This document shows, piece after piece, positions 40,853-50,231 of a DNA stretch of 64,000 bases. The stretch spans positions 62,001-126,000 of the forward strand of contig JABLTJ010000001.1 in the NCBI GenBank assembly GCA_013166775.1, given 5' to 3'. The notes beneath the pieces are model-generated. The model ran no database searches, was not told where the DNA came from, and worked only from the letters and a program-made list of their open reading frames with translations. The translations under genes and the position numbers were made by a program. The DNA comes from Promethearchaeati archaeon (GTDB lineage Archaea; Asgardarchaeota; Heimdallarchaeia; Heimdallarchaeales; Heimdallarchaeaceae). Every line of letters begins with the position of its first letter. The first letter of the stretch is position 1.

Positions 40853-43648
40853 TTAGCTAAACCAGCTATCTAGCGATTTTTGTCCTTCAATAGATTCTTC
40901 CCAAGATATGCCGATAGTATCTAGTAACTGTATTAATGTTGACATTAGTAATTCTTTTACTTTTGGAATGTCAACATCAGTTTTTTTAGCCAGTTGAATT
41001 GGCTTCACAGAACATTCGTTGCTACCACTTATCTTATCTGATAATTGAATAGATTGCGTTTGAATTTTAAAGGATTTTGTCTTTATGAAGCTTATCAAAC
41101 TACCCTCTGTTGGTTTTTCTCCATCTGGAAATGCAAGAATCAATTGAACAGCTGCTTGTAAGGGTTGTGTCCAGCTATCATATTTATTGAGTTTTTTAGA
41201 AAGAGTGACTCTAATAGCCAAATCCTCAAGATTGAATTCTTTTTTGGATATTTTCTGATTTTGTCTTTGAATAATTTTAATGATTCTTTTCTTTGCTTCC
41301 TCTAATTCTTCTGAATTCTGAACCTTTGATAGAATGTCAAGAGCATCTTCAAAAGGTCTTTTCGCTAATTCTGGGGTGTTTTTTTTCTTTCCCATTAATC
41401 CTTTCACAATTGGATAACCTTTTGTTGTTATACCAAAGTAATTCTTTTTTCTGTCAGAAAGACCACAATAACGAAAAACATAATCGGTAGATAATTCAAT
41501 TTGAAAAGTGTCCATGCTCCATCTCTCTAATTCATCGATATTATCCATTGTTGGTTGGAGAACGAATATACTATCGGTATCACCATAAAGAACTTTCAGT
41601 CCAAGCTTTTCTTCACAATATTGTTTCGTCTTTGATATTGCTTCTCTTGCAAGTGCTGCAGTTGATTCTGCTACTGGAGGACAATATAATGCAAAGTTAT
41701 CTGAACCAAATACACCATAACTTGCATTCAAAAGAACTTTCAATGATGATTGAATTACATCGCTTTGGTTTCTCTCTGATTCACTCAGTTTCTGATCTTT
41801 TGCTCTATCTTTAAACCAATAAACTCTGATATCTCTGATGAATCCTATCAACATTGAGCTTATTCCTACATGTTGATTACATATCCAGTGATTTGTCTCT
41901 GGGATCCTATTTCTCTTACATTCTGCATGAGAACAATTTATGGTCTCGTAAGAGAGATTTCGTGTTTTTATCAGAGAAGGGTACAAACTGGCGAAATCAA
42001 GTACATGAACATCCCACCAAATTCCTACTTGAGGATCAATGACTATTGCTCCTTGATACTTTTTGCCTTTGATAATTGCTTCTGTGGATGTGCCTCCTTT
42101 CAAATGAAGAATATCTTCCTGTCTTGGAATAAGATAATTACGAAGACGATGTTCATTGTACATCCAGTTTTGAATCCAAATACTAACGCTAGATCTTGTA
42201 AAATCATCAATTGGCATTTTTGTGATTCTAGATAACATAAAAATTAATTCAATAGCTTGATTGTTATTGAAAGTAGTTAACTCAAGGGTTATTTCAGAAT
42301 CTCTAGCATTATATTCTATTAATTCTTCCAAATCCAAATCCCAAATAAATTTCTCAAGTTTGAGTTTTTCCTTTCCCAATAACGTTTTTCCGAGTTCATC
42401 CAAGGTGACTCTATCATATGCTCCACCAAAAGCATAAATTCTCATTGCTGGTTGTCGGAAGAATCTATACAAATCAATATGGGCTCCATTGGTAAGATAG
42501 ACATCTTGAGTTCTTGTTCGAACAAATGGAATCAATTTTCCATCTATTTCTAATTTTTTTGCTCTATTATCTAAATATAGAAAATCAAAATTATCTCCAT
42601 TGAAAGTAATAACAATTGGATACTCACTAAGTTTACGAAAAACAGTTTCTAGCAATTCTTTCTCATTATCAAATTCCATGAATTTTCTTTGTGTTTTTCT
42701 TTTGTCAAGAGGTTTTTTCTCCTTATTCAAAACGTATACAATGGTTTCTCCTTGGTTGTCAGAAATACCAACAGAGATGACTTCTTCCTCAGCTGAATGA
42801 GGACTAGGAATTTTGTCCTTTTCACTATGCAATTCGATATCAACTGAACACCTCTTAATATCAGGAATAGGAGCAAAAAATAAAGGCATATATTGCTCTA
42901 CAAGCTTCAGAATTTCCTGTTTTTGCTCTTGAAAAATTGATGTTATACCTTTTTTTACTTCTCCAGGTATTTTAGGTTCAACTCGTTTCAAATTACCATT
43001 CTCAATTTCATAATACAGTCCAGGAATCAATTGTTTGTCATAGATGTAATTTAGATGATAACGAATATTAGCTTCAAAAGAGGGGGTTATCCTTTCTCTA
43101 TAACTATCTTCTTTGCCACCTATTGCAAGCGGATTTGTAGCTAGAACTTTCGTGAGAGTTAGATCTTTATTTGATAGTAGATTGTGTTTTTTTGTTACTT
43201 CACAACCAACAAATTCTTTCTCGTTTTGTAGAAGGTTTTCTATATCGGTTTTTTTCATTGTTGTAATAAGATATGGCAAGTGATTGGTATTATCATACCA
43301 TCTGTAAACTTTACCATCTTCTGGATTAAACAGTTTTAAATAAGCTAGCTCGGCTTTTCCATCGTATTTTACATCAATTAAATACGAAGGAGGTAAGTCT
43401 TCAGGAGCGAGAAATATGTATTCGTTACCTTTTTCTTTTTGTAAGTGTTCCTCTAATGTTGCTGTCTTTGTCTGATTGCTTCCATTACTGATTTCCTCGA
43501 AATCCTTTCTATTGTTTGGGGGAGCTTCTTTATTCTTTACTTCGTTATTTTTACCCTCAATTTTACTATTAGCATGAAAGAAAGTATCAAGGTTGTTCTC
43601 AGCACCTGTATTTTCGTTGTTATCTATGGTTCCTTTTGCCTGTTTCAA
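40853..43648 (-). CDS. polB: Family-B DNA polymerase with 3'-5' exonuclease
   Basis: Replicative or repair DNA polymerase of 931 residues. Exonuclease motifs: ExoI SVDIELH (Asp270/Glu272), ExoII TFNGDNFDF (350-355) and ExoIII YNARDSE (Asp450). Polymerase motifs: A DFASLYPS (551-558), B VLLNASYGVFG (638-648) and C YGDTDS (688-693), all with catalytic Asp. A small Cys/His insert (CSHAECKRN and WICNQHVG) after motif A is typical of an archaeal PolB group. About 75 low-complexity residues precede the core. No intein. Confidence 0.94.
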   Translation of the reverse strand: MKQAKGTIDNNENTGAENNLDTFFHANSKIEGKNNEVKNKEAPPNNRKDFEEISNGSNQTKTATLEEHLQKEKGNEYIFLAPEDLPPSYLIDVKYDGKAELAYLKLFNPEDGKVYRWYDNTNHLPYLITTMKKTDIENLLQNEKEFVGCEVTKKHNLLSNKDLTLTKVLATNPLAIGGKEDSYRERITPSFEANIRYHLNYIYDKQLIPGLYYEIENGNLKRVEPKIPGEVKKGITSIFQEQKQEILKLVEQYMPLFFAPIPDIKRCSVDIELHSEKDKIPSPHSAEEEVISVGISDNQGETIVYVLNKEKKPLDKRKTQRKFMEFDNEKELLETVFRKLSEYPIVITFNGDNFDFLYLDNRAKKLEIDGKLIPFVRTRTQDVYLTNGAHIDLYRFFRQPAMRIYAFGGAYDRVTLDELGKTLLGKEKLKLEKFIWDLDLEELIEYNARDSEITLELTTFNNNQAIELIFMLSRITKMPIDDFTRSSVSIWIQNWMYNEHRLRNYLIPRQEDILHLKGGTSTEAIIKGKKYQGAIVIDPQVGIWWDVHVLDFASLYPSLIKTRNLSYETINCSHAECKRNRIPETNHWICNQHVGISSMLIGFIRDIRVYWFKDRAKDQKLSESERNQSDVIQSSLKVLLNASYGVFGSDNFALYCPPVAESTAALAREAISKTKQYCEEKLGLKVLYGDTDSIFVLQPTMDNIDELERWSMDTFQIELSTDYVFRYCGLSDRKKNYFGITTKGYPIVKGLMGKKKNTPELAKRPFEDALDILSKVQNSEELEEAKKRIIKIIQRQNQKISKKEFNLEDLAIRVTLSKKLNKYDSWTQPLQAAVQLILAFPDGEKPTEGSLISFIKTKSFKIQTQSIQLSDKISGSNECSVKPIQLAKKTDVDIPKVKELLMSTLIQLLDTIGISWEESIEGQKSLDSWFS

Positions 43649-43874
43649 GTTTATTAAGCCCTCTTCATTGATTCTATAAGCATTTGAGAAGTTCTTATGA
43701 TTCTATTGTAATTTTTCGTCTAATATCTAGACTCGAAACGATATTAAAATACATCAATATATTTGTTATTGTTAGAAAGTAAAAATTCTTTTCAGAATCT
43801 TGGATTATTACAAAGAAACATAAATATTCAAATTTTCATTTATACCTATTCATTTATTTAGTTAGTTATTTGGC
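43649..43874. promoter_or_regulatory. Divergent promoter region between polB and the PPC gene
   Basis: 226 bases without a gene. AT-rich TATA-like stretches are visible (ATATTAAAATAC and TAAATATTCAAATTTTC), and the gap carries promoters for both directions. I see no repeat or RNA structure of note. Confidence 0.35.
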
Positions 43875-43883
43875 GTGATATAT

Positions 43884-44318
43884 ATGAGATCGTTATTTGA
43901 AAAATTAATTAATGTACACTTCATTAAACTGGAAAAAGGAGAAGATATACTAGAAACAATAGTGAATTACTGTAAAGAAGTAAATCTCAAATCTGGAGCA
44001 ATTTATGGGTTGGGAGCAGTAGAGAAAGCCTCTTTAGGATTCTATGATTTAAATTCAAAGACTTACTTGACTAATGATTACAAATTCAATGCTGAGATTT
44101 TGAACTGCACAGGAAATATAGCAAAGAATAAAGAAACTGGGGAATACATTGCTCATATACATATGACAATTGGAGATGCTGAAGGTAAAACATTTGGAGG
44201 CCATCTGCTTCCCGGTAATCCTATAAGTGTAACTGGTGAATTTACTATATTCGAGATAGATACAATTTTGGAAAGAGAACTTGATGATGAATTCAAGCTT
44301 CTTCTCTTAAGCTTGTAG
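43884..44318 (+). CDS. PPC/DUF296-domain DNA-binding protein
   Basis: 144 residues of the plant-and-prokaryote-conserved (PPC, DUF296) fold, which forms trimers and can bind DNA in archaea. Key parts: LEKGEDILETIVNYC, SGAIYGLGAVEKASLGFYD and YIAHIHMTIGDAEGKTFGGHL, with His residues that may bind metal. GTG 43875 is in frame but is likely part of the GTGAT Shine-Dalgarno, hence ATG 43884. No AT-hook is present, so it is the stand-alone form. Confidence 0.82.
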   Translation: MRSLFEKLINVHFIKLEKGEDILETIVNYCKEVNLKSGAIYGLGAVEKASLGFYDLNSKTYLTNDYKFNAEILNCTGNIAKNKETGEYIAHIHMTIGDAEGKTFGGHLLPGNPISVTGEFTIFEIDTILERELDDEFKLLLLSL

Positions 44319-44435
44319 AGTTATTTTCTCTTAATCTCATCATACTCACGTTTTCTTTCACTTTACTTATCAACCCGCCCCCGAACAAACTTTTAATAAT
44401 GTAGAATGCTTTTATCTTATTGAACAAGTTAGATC

Positions 44436-45449
44436 GTGGTTACAGTGTCTGAGATAATTCAAGAAATACTAGAAAGCGGTGCAATATTAGTTGTTAACCC
44501 AACAGTTATGGAAACAAATCCTGATGATTTTTTAGATCACTATGGTCATATTTTAGATGTTATAGCATTAGTAGCAAAAGGAAGATCAGGTTTTACTTTC
44601 TATCAAAGTAATAGTGCACCTAAAGATAAAAATAATGGGGTGTTCTTCCACTCTTTTTGCACAATTGCTGATAATATGGGTATCAAGGTTGATGCTTTTC
44701 TTTATGTTCATGGTGACAATTTTCTTTCTCAAAATGCAGATTTTAGAGTATTCAATAGTGAAGGTTCCACTATTTCTTCATATGCTTGTCCAAGTCAAGA
44801 AAATCTTAGCAAATACACAGCTGCAATAGCTATGGAAATTGCTCAGTATCCAATAGAGGCATTAATTCTTGATGATTTGATGTTATCTAATAAAAGAACA
44901 TGTTTCTGCGATAGATGTAGAAGGATTTTTGCAAGTAAATGGAATATTGAAAGAGATTTTGGTCTCGAGTTTCTCGAATCAAGAGATTTGATAATTGATT
45001 GGCATGAATATCGTTATACTTACCTAAATCAAACTTTAAGGGAAATTACTGACGCTATTAAAAATCAGAAAAACATTGATATCTCTACTGTGATTAAAGC
45101 CGATAGGGAGACTAATTTTATAGAAGGAGCTCAAGAACATTTCGGTCAAAATCTAGCTGAATTAGCAAGAATTACAAATAATTTAATAATTCATGTTAAC
45201 CCATGGAGTGAGAGTTTTCCTGCTCCTAGCAGCAATGAATACCAACAATTGATGAATTCATTAGCTGTGTTAAAAGAATATTCAGGTTCTGGAATTAAGC
45301 CCTCACTATATTTCTGGAACATCACATCTTCAGAAAAGCTCAAAATTGCATTGAAATTAAAAGAGGATTTACGGGCTGAAAAATTGTTTATCGAACCTTC
45401 TCTTCCACATGATTTCACAAAAAGAAGAACTACAAATCTTGGGTTTTAA
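44436..45449 (+). CDS. Uncharacterised protein with TIM-barrel-like features
   Basis: A 337-residue protein starting at GTG 44436. The pattern of alternating strands and helices, with ILVVNPTVMETNPDDFLDH, LILDDLMLSNKRTCFCDRCRRIF (four Cys within ten residues), and NNLIIHVNPWSESFPAP, suggests a TIM-barrel hydrolase-like fold with a metal-binding CxCxxC knuckle. I do not recognise the family. The next gene overlaps none but starts 2 bases after the stop, suggesting an operon with it. Confidence 0.55.
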   Translation: MVTVSEIIQEILESGAILVVNPTVMETNPDDFLDHYGHILDVIALVAKGRSGFTFYQSNSAPKDKNNGVFFHSFCTIADNMGIKVDAFLYVHGDNFLSQNADFRVFNSEGSTISSYACPSQENLSKYTAAIAMEIAQYPIEALILDDLMLSNKRTCFCDRCRRIFASKWNIERDFGLEFLESRDLIIDWHEYRYTYLNQTLREITDAIKNQKNIDISTVIKADRETNFIEGAQEHFGQNLAELARITNNLIIHVNPWSESFPAPSSNEYQQLMNSLAVLKEYSGSGIKPSLYFWNITSSEKLKIALKLKEDLRAEKLFIEPSLPHDFTKRRTTNLGF

Positions 45450-45451
45450 TA

Positions 45452-46792
45452 ATGAGCCTTGAAAAATCAATTGAAGAAATAAAGAAAATGTTTTGGGGAG
45501 TACTGAAAGGCAAATTTAGTCCAGATGAGGAAGAAGATGTAAAAGCTCATTTAATAACAAATTTAGCAACACTTACCTCCTATGCAAAATCATACTTACC
45601 TCCTGAGCAACAGGAAGAATACGAAAAACACTTTTCTAAAGCAAAGGACGCTCTACTAAAATTTGATAGTGCTGGACCTTGGTTTCGTGAACTACCAGCA
45701 ATGATTGATACAGTTTATAATATTATAACTCATGCAAATATGCTTCAAATTGAGTATAGACGATTCAGTGGAACTGACGAAAATACCATCCAATATTTTC
45801 AAACAAAACTTGAAAGCCTTGAAATGAATGTTAACTCGATGTTTGAGGATTTAAAGAAATTGAAGAAGCATACAGCTACTGTGTTAGGAACACCAGTACC
45901 TGTTGAAGCTGAGGAAGAAGAAATCAAAGAGGATGTTATTGACAAACTGCCTAGAGAACCAGAGGAAGTTTCATCAATTCTAGAACCTGAAGAAGAAACA
46001 GAAGTTAGTAAGATTGAAGATGTAGGGGAATTTCAACCTCAAGAAGTTATAGAGGAATTTCAGTTAGATACAGAAGATTCTGAAGAAGAATCCAATGAAG
46101 AAACGATGCCTTTAGAAACACAAGAGTTAATTGAAGGGATTGAACTTGCTTCTCAATATGAATTTGATCAAGAGCCTTTTGTAGAAACAATAGAATCTGA
46201 ACAAGAATCCTTAAAGAAATTAGCCAGTCTCTTATCAGCTCTAGATCCAGGAGATGATACTGTCATATCCCCTCTTACTGAGAAACTAATGTCTTTAGGT
46301 GATGATGAAGAAATTTTAATCTCTGAAGAACCTCCGATAATAGAAGAGGGTTTAAGTAAGGAGGAAATTGCGGATGCACATGCCTATCACTCTTCTGTTT
46401 CCCGATTAACCAATGTTCTTTCAGATCCTGAAACTCAAGAAGATGCTGCTCAATTCGTTTCCTCAATAAAGAAAACAATAGCTACAGTGTCTCAAGAAAA
46501 GGATTTCGAGAAAGGAGAGAAATCTCCATTGACAAAAATAATCGAAGCTGAAGCAGGAGAAGTTGAAAAACCGCCTGTACAAACAGAGGATATTCAAAAT
46601 ATCATTAAACATTTGGAATCAAGAAGAGAGAAAGCAATTGAGAGAATTCATCAATTAGAAGAAGCATTAACTACTGAGAAAATAGATGAAGAAGAGTGGC
46701 AAGAATTAAGGATAAAAGCTGAACGTCACATGTTACGTATTGAAGATACACTTGATGGTTATAAGCGATATCTTAACAAATTACATAGTTAA
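45452..46792 (+). CDS. Acidic helical/coiled-coil protein, unknown
   Basis: 446 residues. A folded helical start (1-150, KMFWGVLKGKFSPDEEED, SYLPPEQQEEYEKHF) is followed by a very acidic linker of Glu/Asp, about 155-330, and a C-terminal coiled coil (about 375-446, LESRREKAIERIHQLEEAL). No enzyme motif or membrane segment. Its layout resembles cytoskeletal or scaffold-like Asgard proteins but no homologue is recalled. It is followed 14 bases later by the BtuR-like degenerate gene. Confidence 0.6.
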   Translation: MSLEKSIEEIKKMFWGVLKGKFSPDEEEDVKAHLITNLATLTSYAKSYLPPEQQEEYEKHFSKAKDALLKFDSAGPWFRELPAMIDTVYNIITHANMLQIEYRRFSGTDENTIQYFQTKLESLEMNVNSMFEDLKKLKKHTATVLGTPVPVEAEEEEIKEDVIDKLPREPEEVSSILEPEEETEVSKIEDVGEFQPQEVIEEFQLDTEDSEEESNEETMPLETQELIEGIELASQYEFDQEPFVETIESEQESLKKLASLLSALDPGDDTVISPLTEKLMSLGDDEEILISEEPPIIEEGLSKEEIADAHAYHSSVSRLTNVLSDPETQEDAAQFVSSIKKTIATVSQEKDFEKGEKSPLTKIIEAEAGEVEKPPVQTEDIQNIIKHLESRREKAIERIHQLEEALTTEKIDEEEWQELRIKAERHMLRIEDTLDGYKRYLNKLHS

Positions 46793-46806
46793 TCACACTG
46801 AAACAA

Positions 46807-47241
46807 ATGGATGTAACAATGACATTTCTTATTCATTTTTACTATGGAAATAGACTAGAAGTTTTTCAAGCAGGTCTTGGAGTTATTATTAGGGGTCTGG
46901 GACATTCAAGAAAAGCAAGAATATATCTCATAAACGATTCTTTTCCATGGGTTGATGAACTAGAACAGAAAAGTGAACTACCTCTTCAGATAATCGCAAG
47001 AGATGCAACTAAGAATCTTTTAAATGAAGTTCAAAAGGAATTGAGAGAATTAGATGGTGAAATTTGCCTCCTAGCTAATTTTGACTTGCTATTTGATAGT
47101 TGGTTGGAAATTGAAGACTTTCTTTCACTAGCTAAAGAAATTAACAAAACGAATGAAGTAATAATAACTTGTGAGTACAAATATGATTTACTAGAAGATT
47201 TGGGAGACTATGTTAGTTCTTTTGAATCACAAGAATTGTAA
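46807..47241 (+). CDS. Degenerate corrinoid adenosyltransferase-like protein
   Basis: 144 residues that follow the CobA/BtuR fold but lack its P-loop. FLIHFYYGNRLEVFQAGLG replaces the usual VYTGDGKGKTTAALG, then IRGLGHSRKARIYLIN matches the strand after it, and EVIITCEYKYDLLEDLGDYV aligns with evvlTGR..a.el.e.ADlv. Without GKGKTT it should not bind ATP in the standard way. A true CobA-like gene with an intact P-loop is at 36583. Its 3' end overlaps the Trm5-like gene by 15 bases, convergently. Confidence 0.5.
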   Translation: MDVTMTFLIHFYYGNRLEVFQAGLGVIIRGLGHSRKARIYLINDSFPWVDELEQKSELPLQIIARDATKNLLNEVQKELRELDGEICLLANFDLLFDSWLEIEDFLSLAKEINKTNEVIITCEYKYDLLEDLGDYVSSFESQEL

Positions 47242-48018
47242 ATCTACTGCAATATGTGCGATTCTTGGAGCTAGCCATCTGATAATTCTTGTTTTATTTA
47301 TAGATGCTTTATTAGATATCTCTTCTGGAGTTACTTTATCTAGTCTATCCTCTACTATATCTTGTATTGTATCTTCCGAAAGAATTTTTTCTGTAACCTG
47401 CCAGTGAATATATCCCTTCCCTTGTTTTAAAGAATAGAAAGCCAAAGGTAGAGCTCTATCAGCTTCAATAGGCAATGGTAAAAGAATTCTGTTTACTTTA
47501 TTAGAGAATTTTTCCGGAACGATTTCAAAAGCATCTCCTAGGTGTGGAAAAACTCTATCTTGGCATTTATTGAGTTCTATATTATTACATAAATATTGAT
47601 AAGCAAATTCATTGATTTCAATACAATGAACTTCACACAAACTTTGTTTAGATGCAATAGTAATCCCAAAAGGACCAACCCCTGAGAAGAAATTTAGTAT
47701 TTTTTCATCCTTCTTTACTAAATTTGCAATTCTTTGTCTTTCAAAGCTTAAACGTGGAGAGAAGAATGCTTTCTCTAAATCAACACAAAATGAATTTCCA
47801 TGTTCTTTATAGATTGTAACAAAAGTATTCTTTCCCATTAAATGTTTAAGATCCCTTCTACGTTCTTGACCTTGAACTTTTGAAGTTTGGAGAACTACTG
47901 TTCTAATATAAGAGTGTTTATCCATCTTCTCTTTTGCGAATTCTTTGAGTGTTTTTTTGTCAGCAACTTCTCTAATAATAAGAATGGTTCCTATTATTTC
48001 AAAAGCTAAATTCTTCAT
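47227..48018 (-). CDS. Trm5-like tRNA (guanine-N1) methyltransferase
   Basis: SAM-dependent methylation of G37 in tRNA. FSPRLSFERQRIANLV matches the Trm5 N-terminal 'FSPRLxxER' motif, and ILNFFSGVGPFGITIAS is motif I (Trm5 has DMFAGVGPF). IEINEFAYQYLCNNIELNK corresponds to the family NPxAxxYLxxNIxLN. The catalytic segment is LLPLPIEADR, where Trm5 usually has MNLP. 263 residues is short for full Trm5 (about 330), so it could be a Taw22/Trm5 subtype lacking the N-terminal domain. Confidence 0.78.
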   Translation of the reverse strand: MKNLAFEIIGTILIIREVADKKTLKEFAKEKMDKHSYIRTVVLQTSKVQGQERRRDLKHLMGKNTFVTIYKEHGNSFCVDLEKAFFSPRLSFERQRIANLVKKDEKILNFFSGVGPFGITIASKQSLCEVHCIEINEFAYQYLCNNIELNKCQDRVFPHLGDAFEIVPEKFSNKVNRILLPLPIEADRALPLAFYSLKQGKGYIHWQVTEKILSEDTIQDIVEDRLDKVTPEEISNKASINKTRIIRWLAPRIAHIAVDLQFL

Positions 48019-48077
48019 CTTCTCACTTTTATAATGCCATTAAGAAAGGTTAAACAATCATTTTACTGTGTTCAAAT

Positions 48078-50231
48078 TTAATTCTGTGGAACTTCACGAA
48101 TAGAAGGTCCCTTATACACCGCACGATCGAAAGCAAGTCTTCGCATCTGAGGTTGGGTGTTAATTTCCTCATAATATTGTGCTGTTAATCCTGCAATTCT
48201 GCCAAAGACAAAAACAGCTTTGGCCAGTTTAGGATTTATGCCCATATCAGCTATAATCGCACCAATAACTCCATCTACATTGATGGGTAGATTCATACCT
48301 CTAACTCTATAAAATGCATCACTAACTAGTTTTGATACAGCAACACATTCTTTAGCATAGCCTGCTTTTTCTGAAAGATCCCATAGAACATCTCTTCTAG
48401 GGTCTTGTGTATGTATACGATGACCTAATCCTTCGATTCTTTTTCCAGCTTTGATTGTCTCTCGGATTGTTTCAAATGCAGTTTCATCAAGATCTTTATT
48501 GTTTTCTTTAGCATTCTTAACAACTGATAAGAAGAACTCTGCTGCTTTTTGACCAGCACCACCATGAACATCTGTAATAGCTTGAGTACCAGCTGAAAGA
48601 GCTACTTCATAATTTGCTCGTGTTGATGCTAAAATACGGGTAGCTTGTGCAGAAGGTGGTGTGACTCCATGATCTACGCAAGCTGTGATTATCGCTTCGA
48701 GTAATTTAATTTTTGACACATCAGAAGGTATTTCACCTACTAAACCTAAGTAAATTAATTCTGAAAATGAAACATCCTCTTTCTGCAAATTTATGATTTT
48801 ATCTTCATTATTGAAGAATTTAGTAAGATATTTTAATACCCTACCAAGTGCGTATGCTACTACTTTGGATTCATCATTAGCTTCTCTCGCAAAACTAGAT
48901 AAATTATCATCAAGTAGCAAAAATGTACCTATTACTTTTGCAACATCTGTTTCATTTAAGATATTATAATCATTAAACAATTCATCCTTTAAAGCTTTTA
49001 ATGCAAGATTCTCCAGCTCAGCTATTTGTTTAACAGGAAATTCACCTTTATTTAGTAAATACGCTGTTTCAAGTAATCCCTTTCTTGCAATAATCTCTTG
49101 CAAAGGATATCCTCTAATTATCAAATTGTTTGGCATAACATTTGTAATTAATGTACCCCAAGTGGGTTCTGGAGATTTAGCATCCCATTTTTTACGCATT
49201 CTATTGTAATAATCTTCGATTTCAAAGTAGGTTTTTCCTAACTTAGATTTTACAACTTCAATCAAATCTCTTTGATGATTAACTACAGTAGCTCCTGCTT
49301 TTTCTAATGTTTCTTTTTTTGAATTGAAAGTACCATAATTCTGTCCTGGAGCTATCACCGCTCCAGCATGTCCCATTGTTTTTCCTTCTGGAGCATTAGC
49401 TCCTGAAATTAATGCGACTAATGGTTTAGGATATTTCTCAGGATGAGCTATCATATCCTGTGCGAGTAATTCTTCTTGCATCCCTCCTATTTCTCCGGCA
49501 ACTACTACTAAATCTGTCTCTTCATATTTCATTACTAACGAAACTAGATCTACAAATCTAGAACCTATTGCACCGTCTCCTCCTACTCCTAATACGCCAT
49601 TTTGTGCAATTCCTGCACTAGCTAACGCATCTGACATATGATAGAGAATTGCTCCACTTCGAGATAAAATTGTTACACCTTTTGCCCCCACTTCTTCTCC
49701 AACAATTTGTGCTTGAAAAATATCTGGAAGCATACCAATTTTTATTCCTTCTGGTGGAAAAATTATTCCTGGTGTGTTTCCACCAAATAAAATTGTCTTA
49801 TGTTTTCTAGCTTCAACTAAAATATCTCTTACATCTTTTAATGGGATAAATTCAGAGATTAGAACAACAATAGGTATTCCTGACTTTATCACTTCAATTG
49901 TTGCATCTTTAGCAGTAGAATAATGTCTCCATATGCTAGCAACTGCAATATTTGGGTGATTATTAATTGCTTCCTGTGCAGAATCATAAACGGGTATAGT
50001 TTCATGTACCTTTGTTCCTCCTCTACCTGGAGCTACACCACAAGTAACATTAGTTCCATATTCCATCATGAGTTGCGCATGTCTAGTTCCTTGTCTACCA
50101 AGACCAACTATCATAGTTTCTATTGTTTTTGTTTTAGTGATTTGTTCTGCTAGCTCTGGCCTAATCTCTTTAATTAAGTAATACAATAAACCTTGATCTG
50201 GTTTTAATTTTCCTTCTACCATTGCTCTCAC
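48078..50231 (-). CDS. aclA: ATP-citrate lyase, catalytic (AclA/C-terminal) subunit
   Basis: Cleaves citrate with CoA and ATP to acetyl-CoA and oxaloacetate. Residues 1-330 are a succinyl-CoA synthetase alpha-like half, with the phosphorylated His288 in GHAGAVIAPG. Residues about 380-717 are a citrate-synthase-like lyase half, with VDHGVTPPS (His521), GHRIHTQDPRR (His604) and NVDGVIGA (Asp653) as the candidate catalytic residues. 717 residues matches the large subunit of two-subunit ATP-citrate lyases. Start and upstream stop overlap by 4 bases (ATGA) with aclB. Confidence 0.85.
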   Translation of the reverse strand: MRAMVEGKLKPDQGLLYYLIKEIRPELAEQITKTKTIETMIVGLGRQGTRHAQLMMEYGTNVTCGVAPGRGGTKVHETIPVYDSAQEAINNHPNIAVASIWRHYSTAKDATIEVIKSGIPIVVLISEFIPLKDVRDILVEARKHKTILFGGNTPGIIFPPEGIKIGMLPDIFQAQIVGEEVGAKGVTILSRSGAILYHMSDALASAGIAQNGVLGVGGDGAIGSRFVDLVSLVMKYEETDLVVVAGEIGGMQEELLAQDMIAHPEKYPKPLVALISGANAPEGKTMGHAGAVIAPGQNYGTFNSKKETLEKAGATVVNHQRDLIEVVKSKLGKTYFEIEDYYNRMRKKWDAKSPEPTWGTLITNVMPNNLIIRGYPLQEIIARKGLLETAYLLNKGEFPVKQIAELENLALKALKDELFNDYNILNETDVAKVIGTFLLLDDNLSSFAREANDESKVVAYALGRVLKYLTKFFNNEDKIINLQKEDVSFSELIYLGLVGEIPSDVSKIKLLEAIITACVDHGVTPPSAQATRILASTRANYEVALSAGTQAITDVHGGAGQKAAEFFLSVVKNAKENNKDLDETAFETIRETIKAGKRIEGLGHRIHTQDPRRDVLWDLSEKAGYAKECVAVSKLVSDAFYRVRGMNLPINVDGVIGAIIADMGINPKLAKAVFVFGRIAGLTAQYYEEINTQPQMRRLAFDRAVYKGPSIREVPQN

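Noticed and set aside
41293..42235. Several plus-strand ORFs within polB
   Set aside because: They lie opposite the conserved DNA polymerase motifs and have no protein-like pattern.
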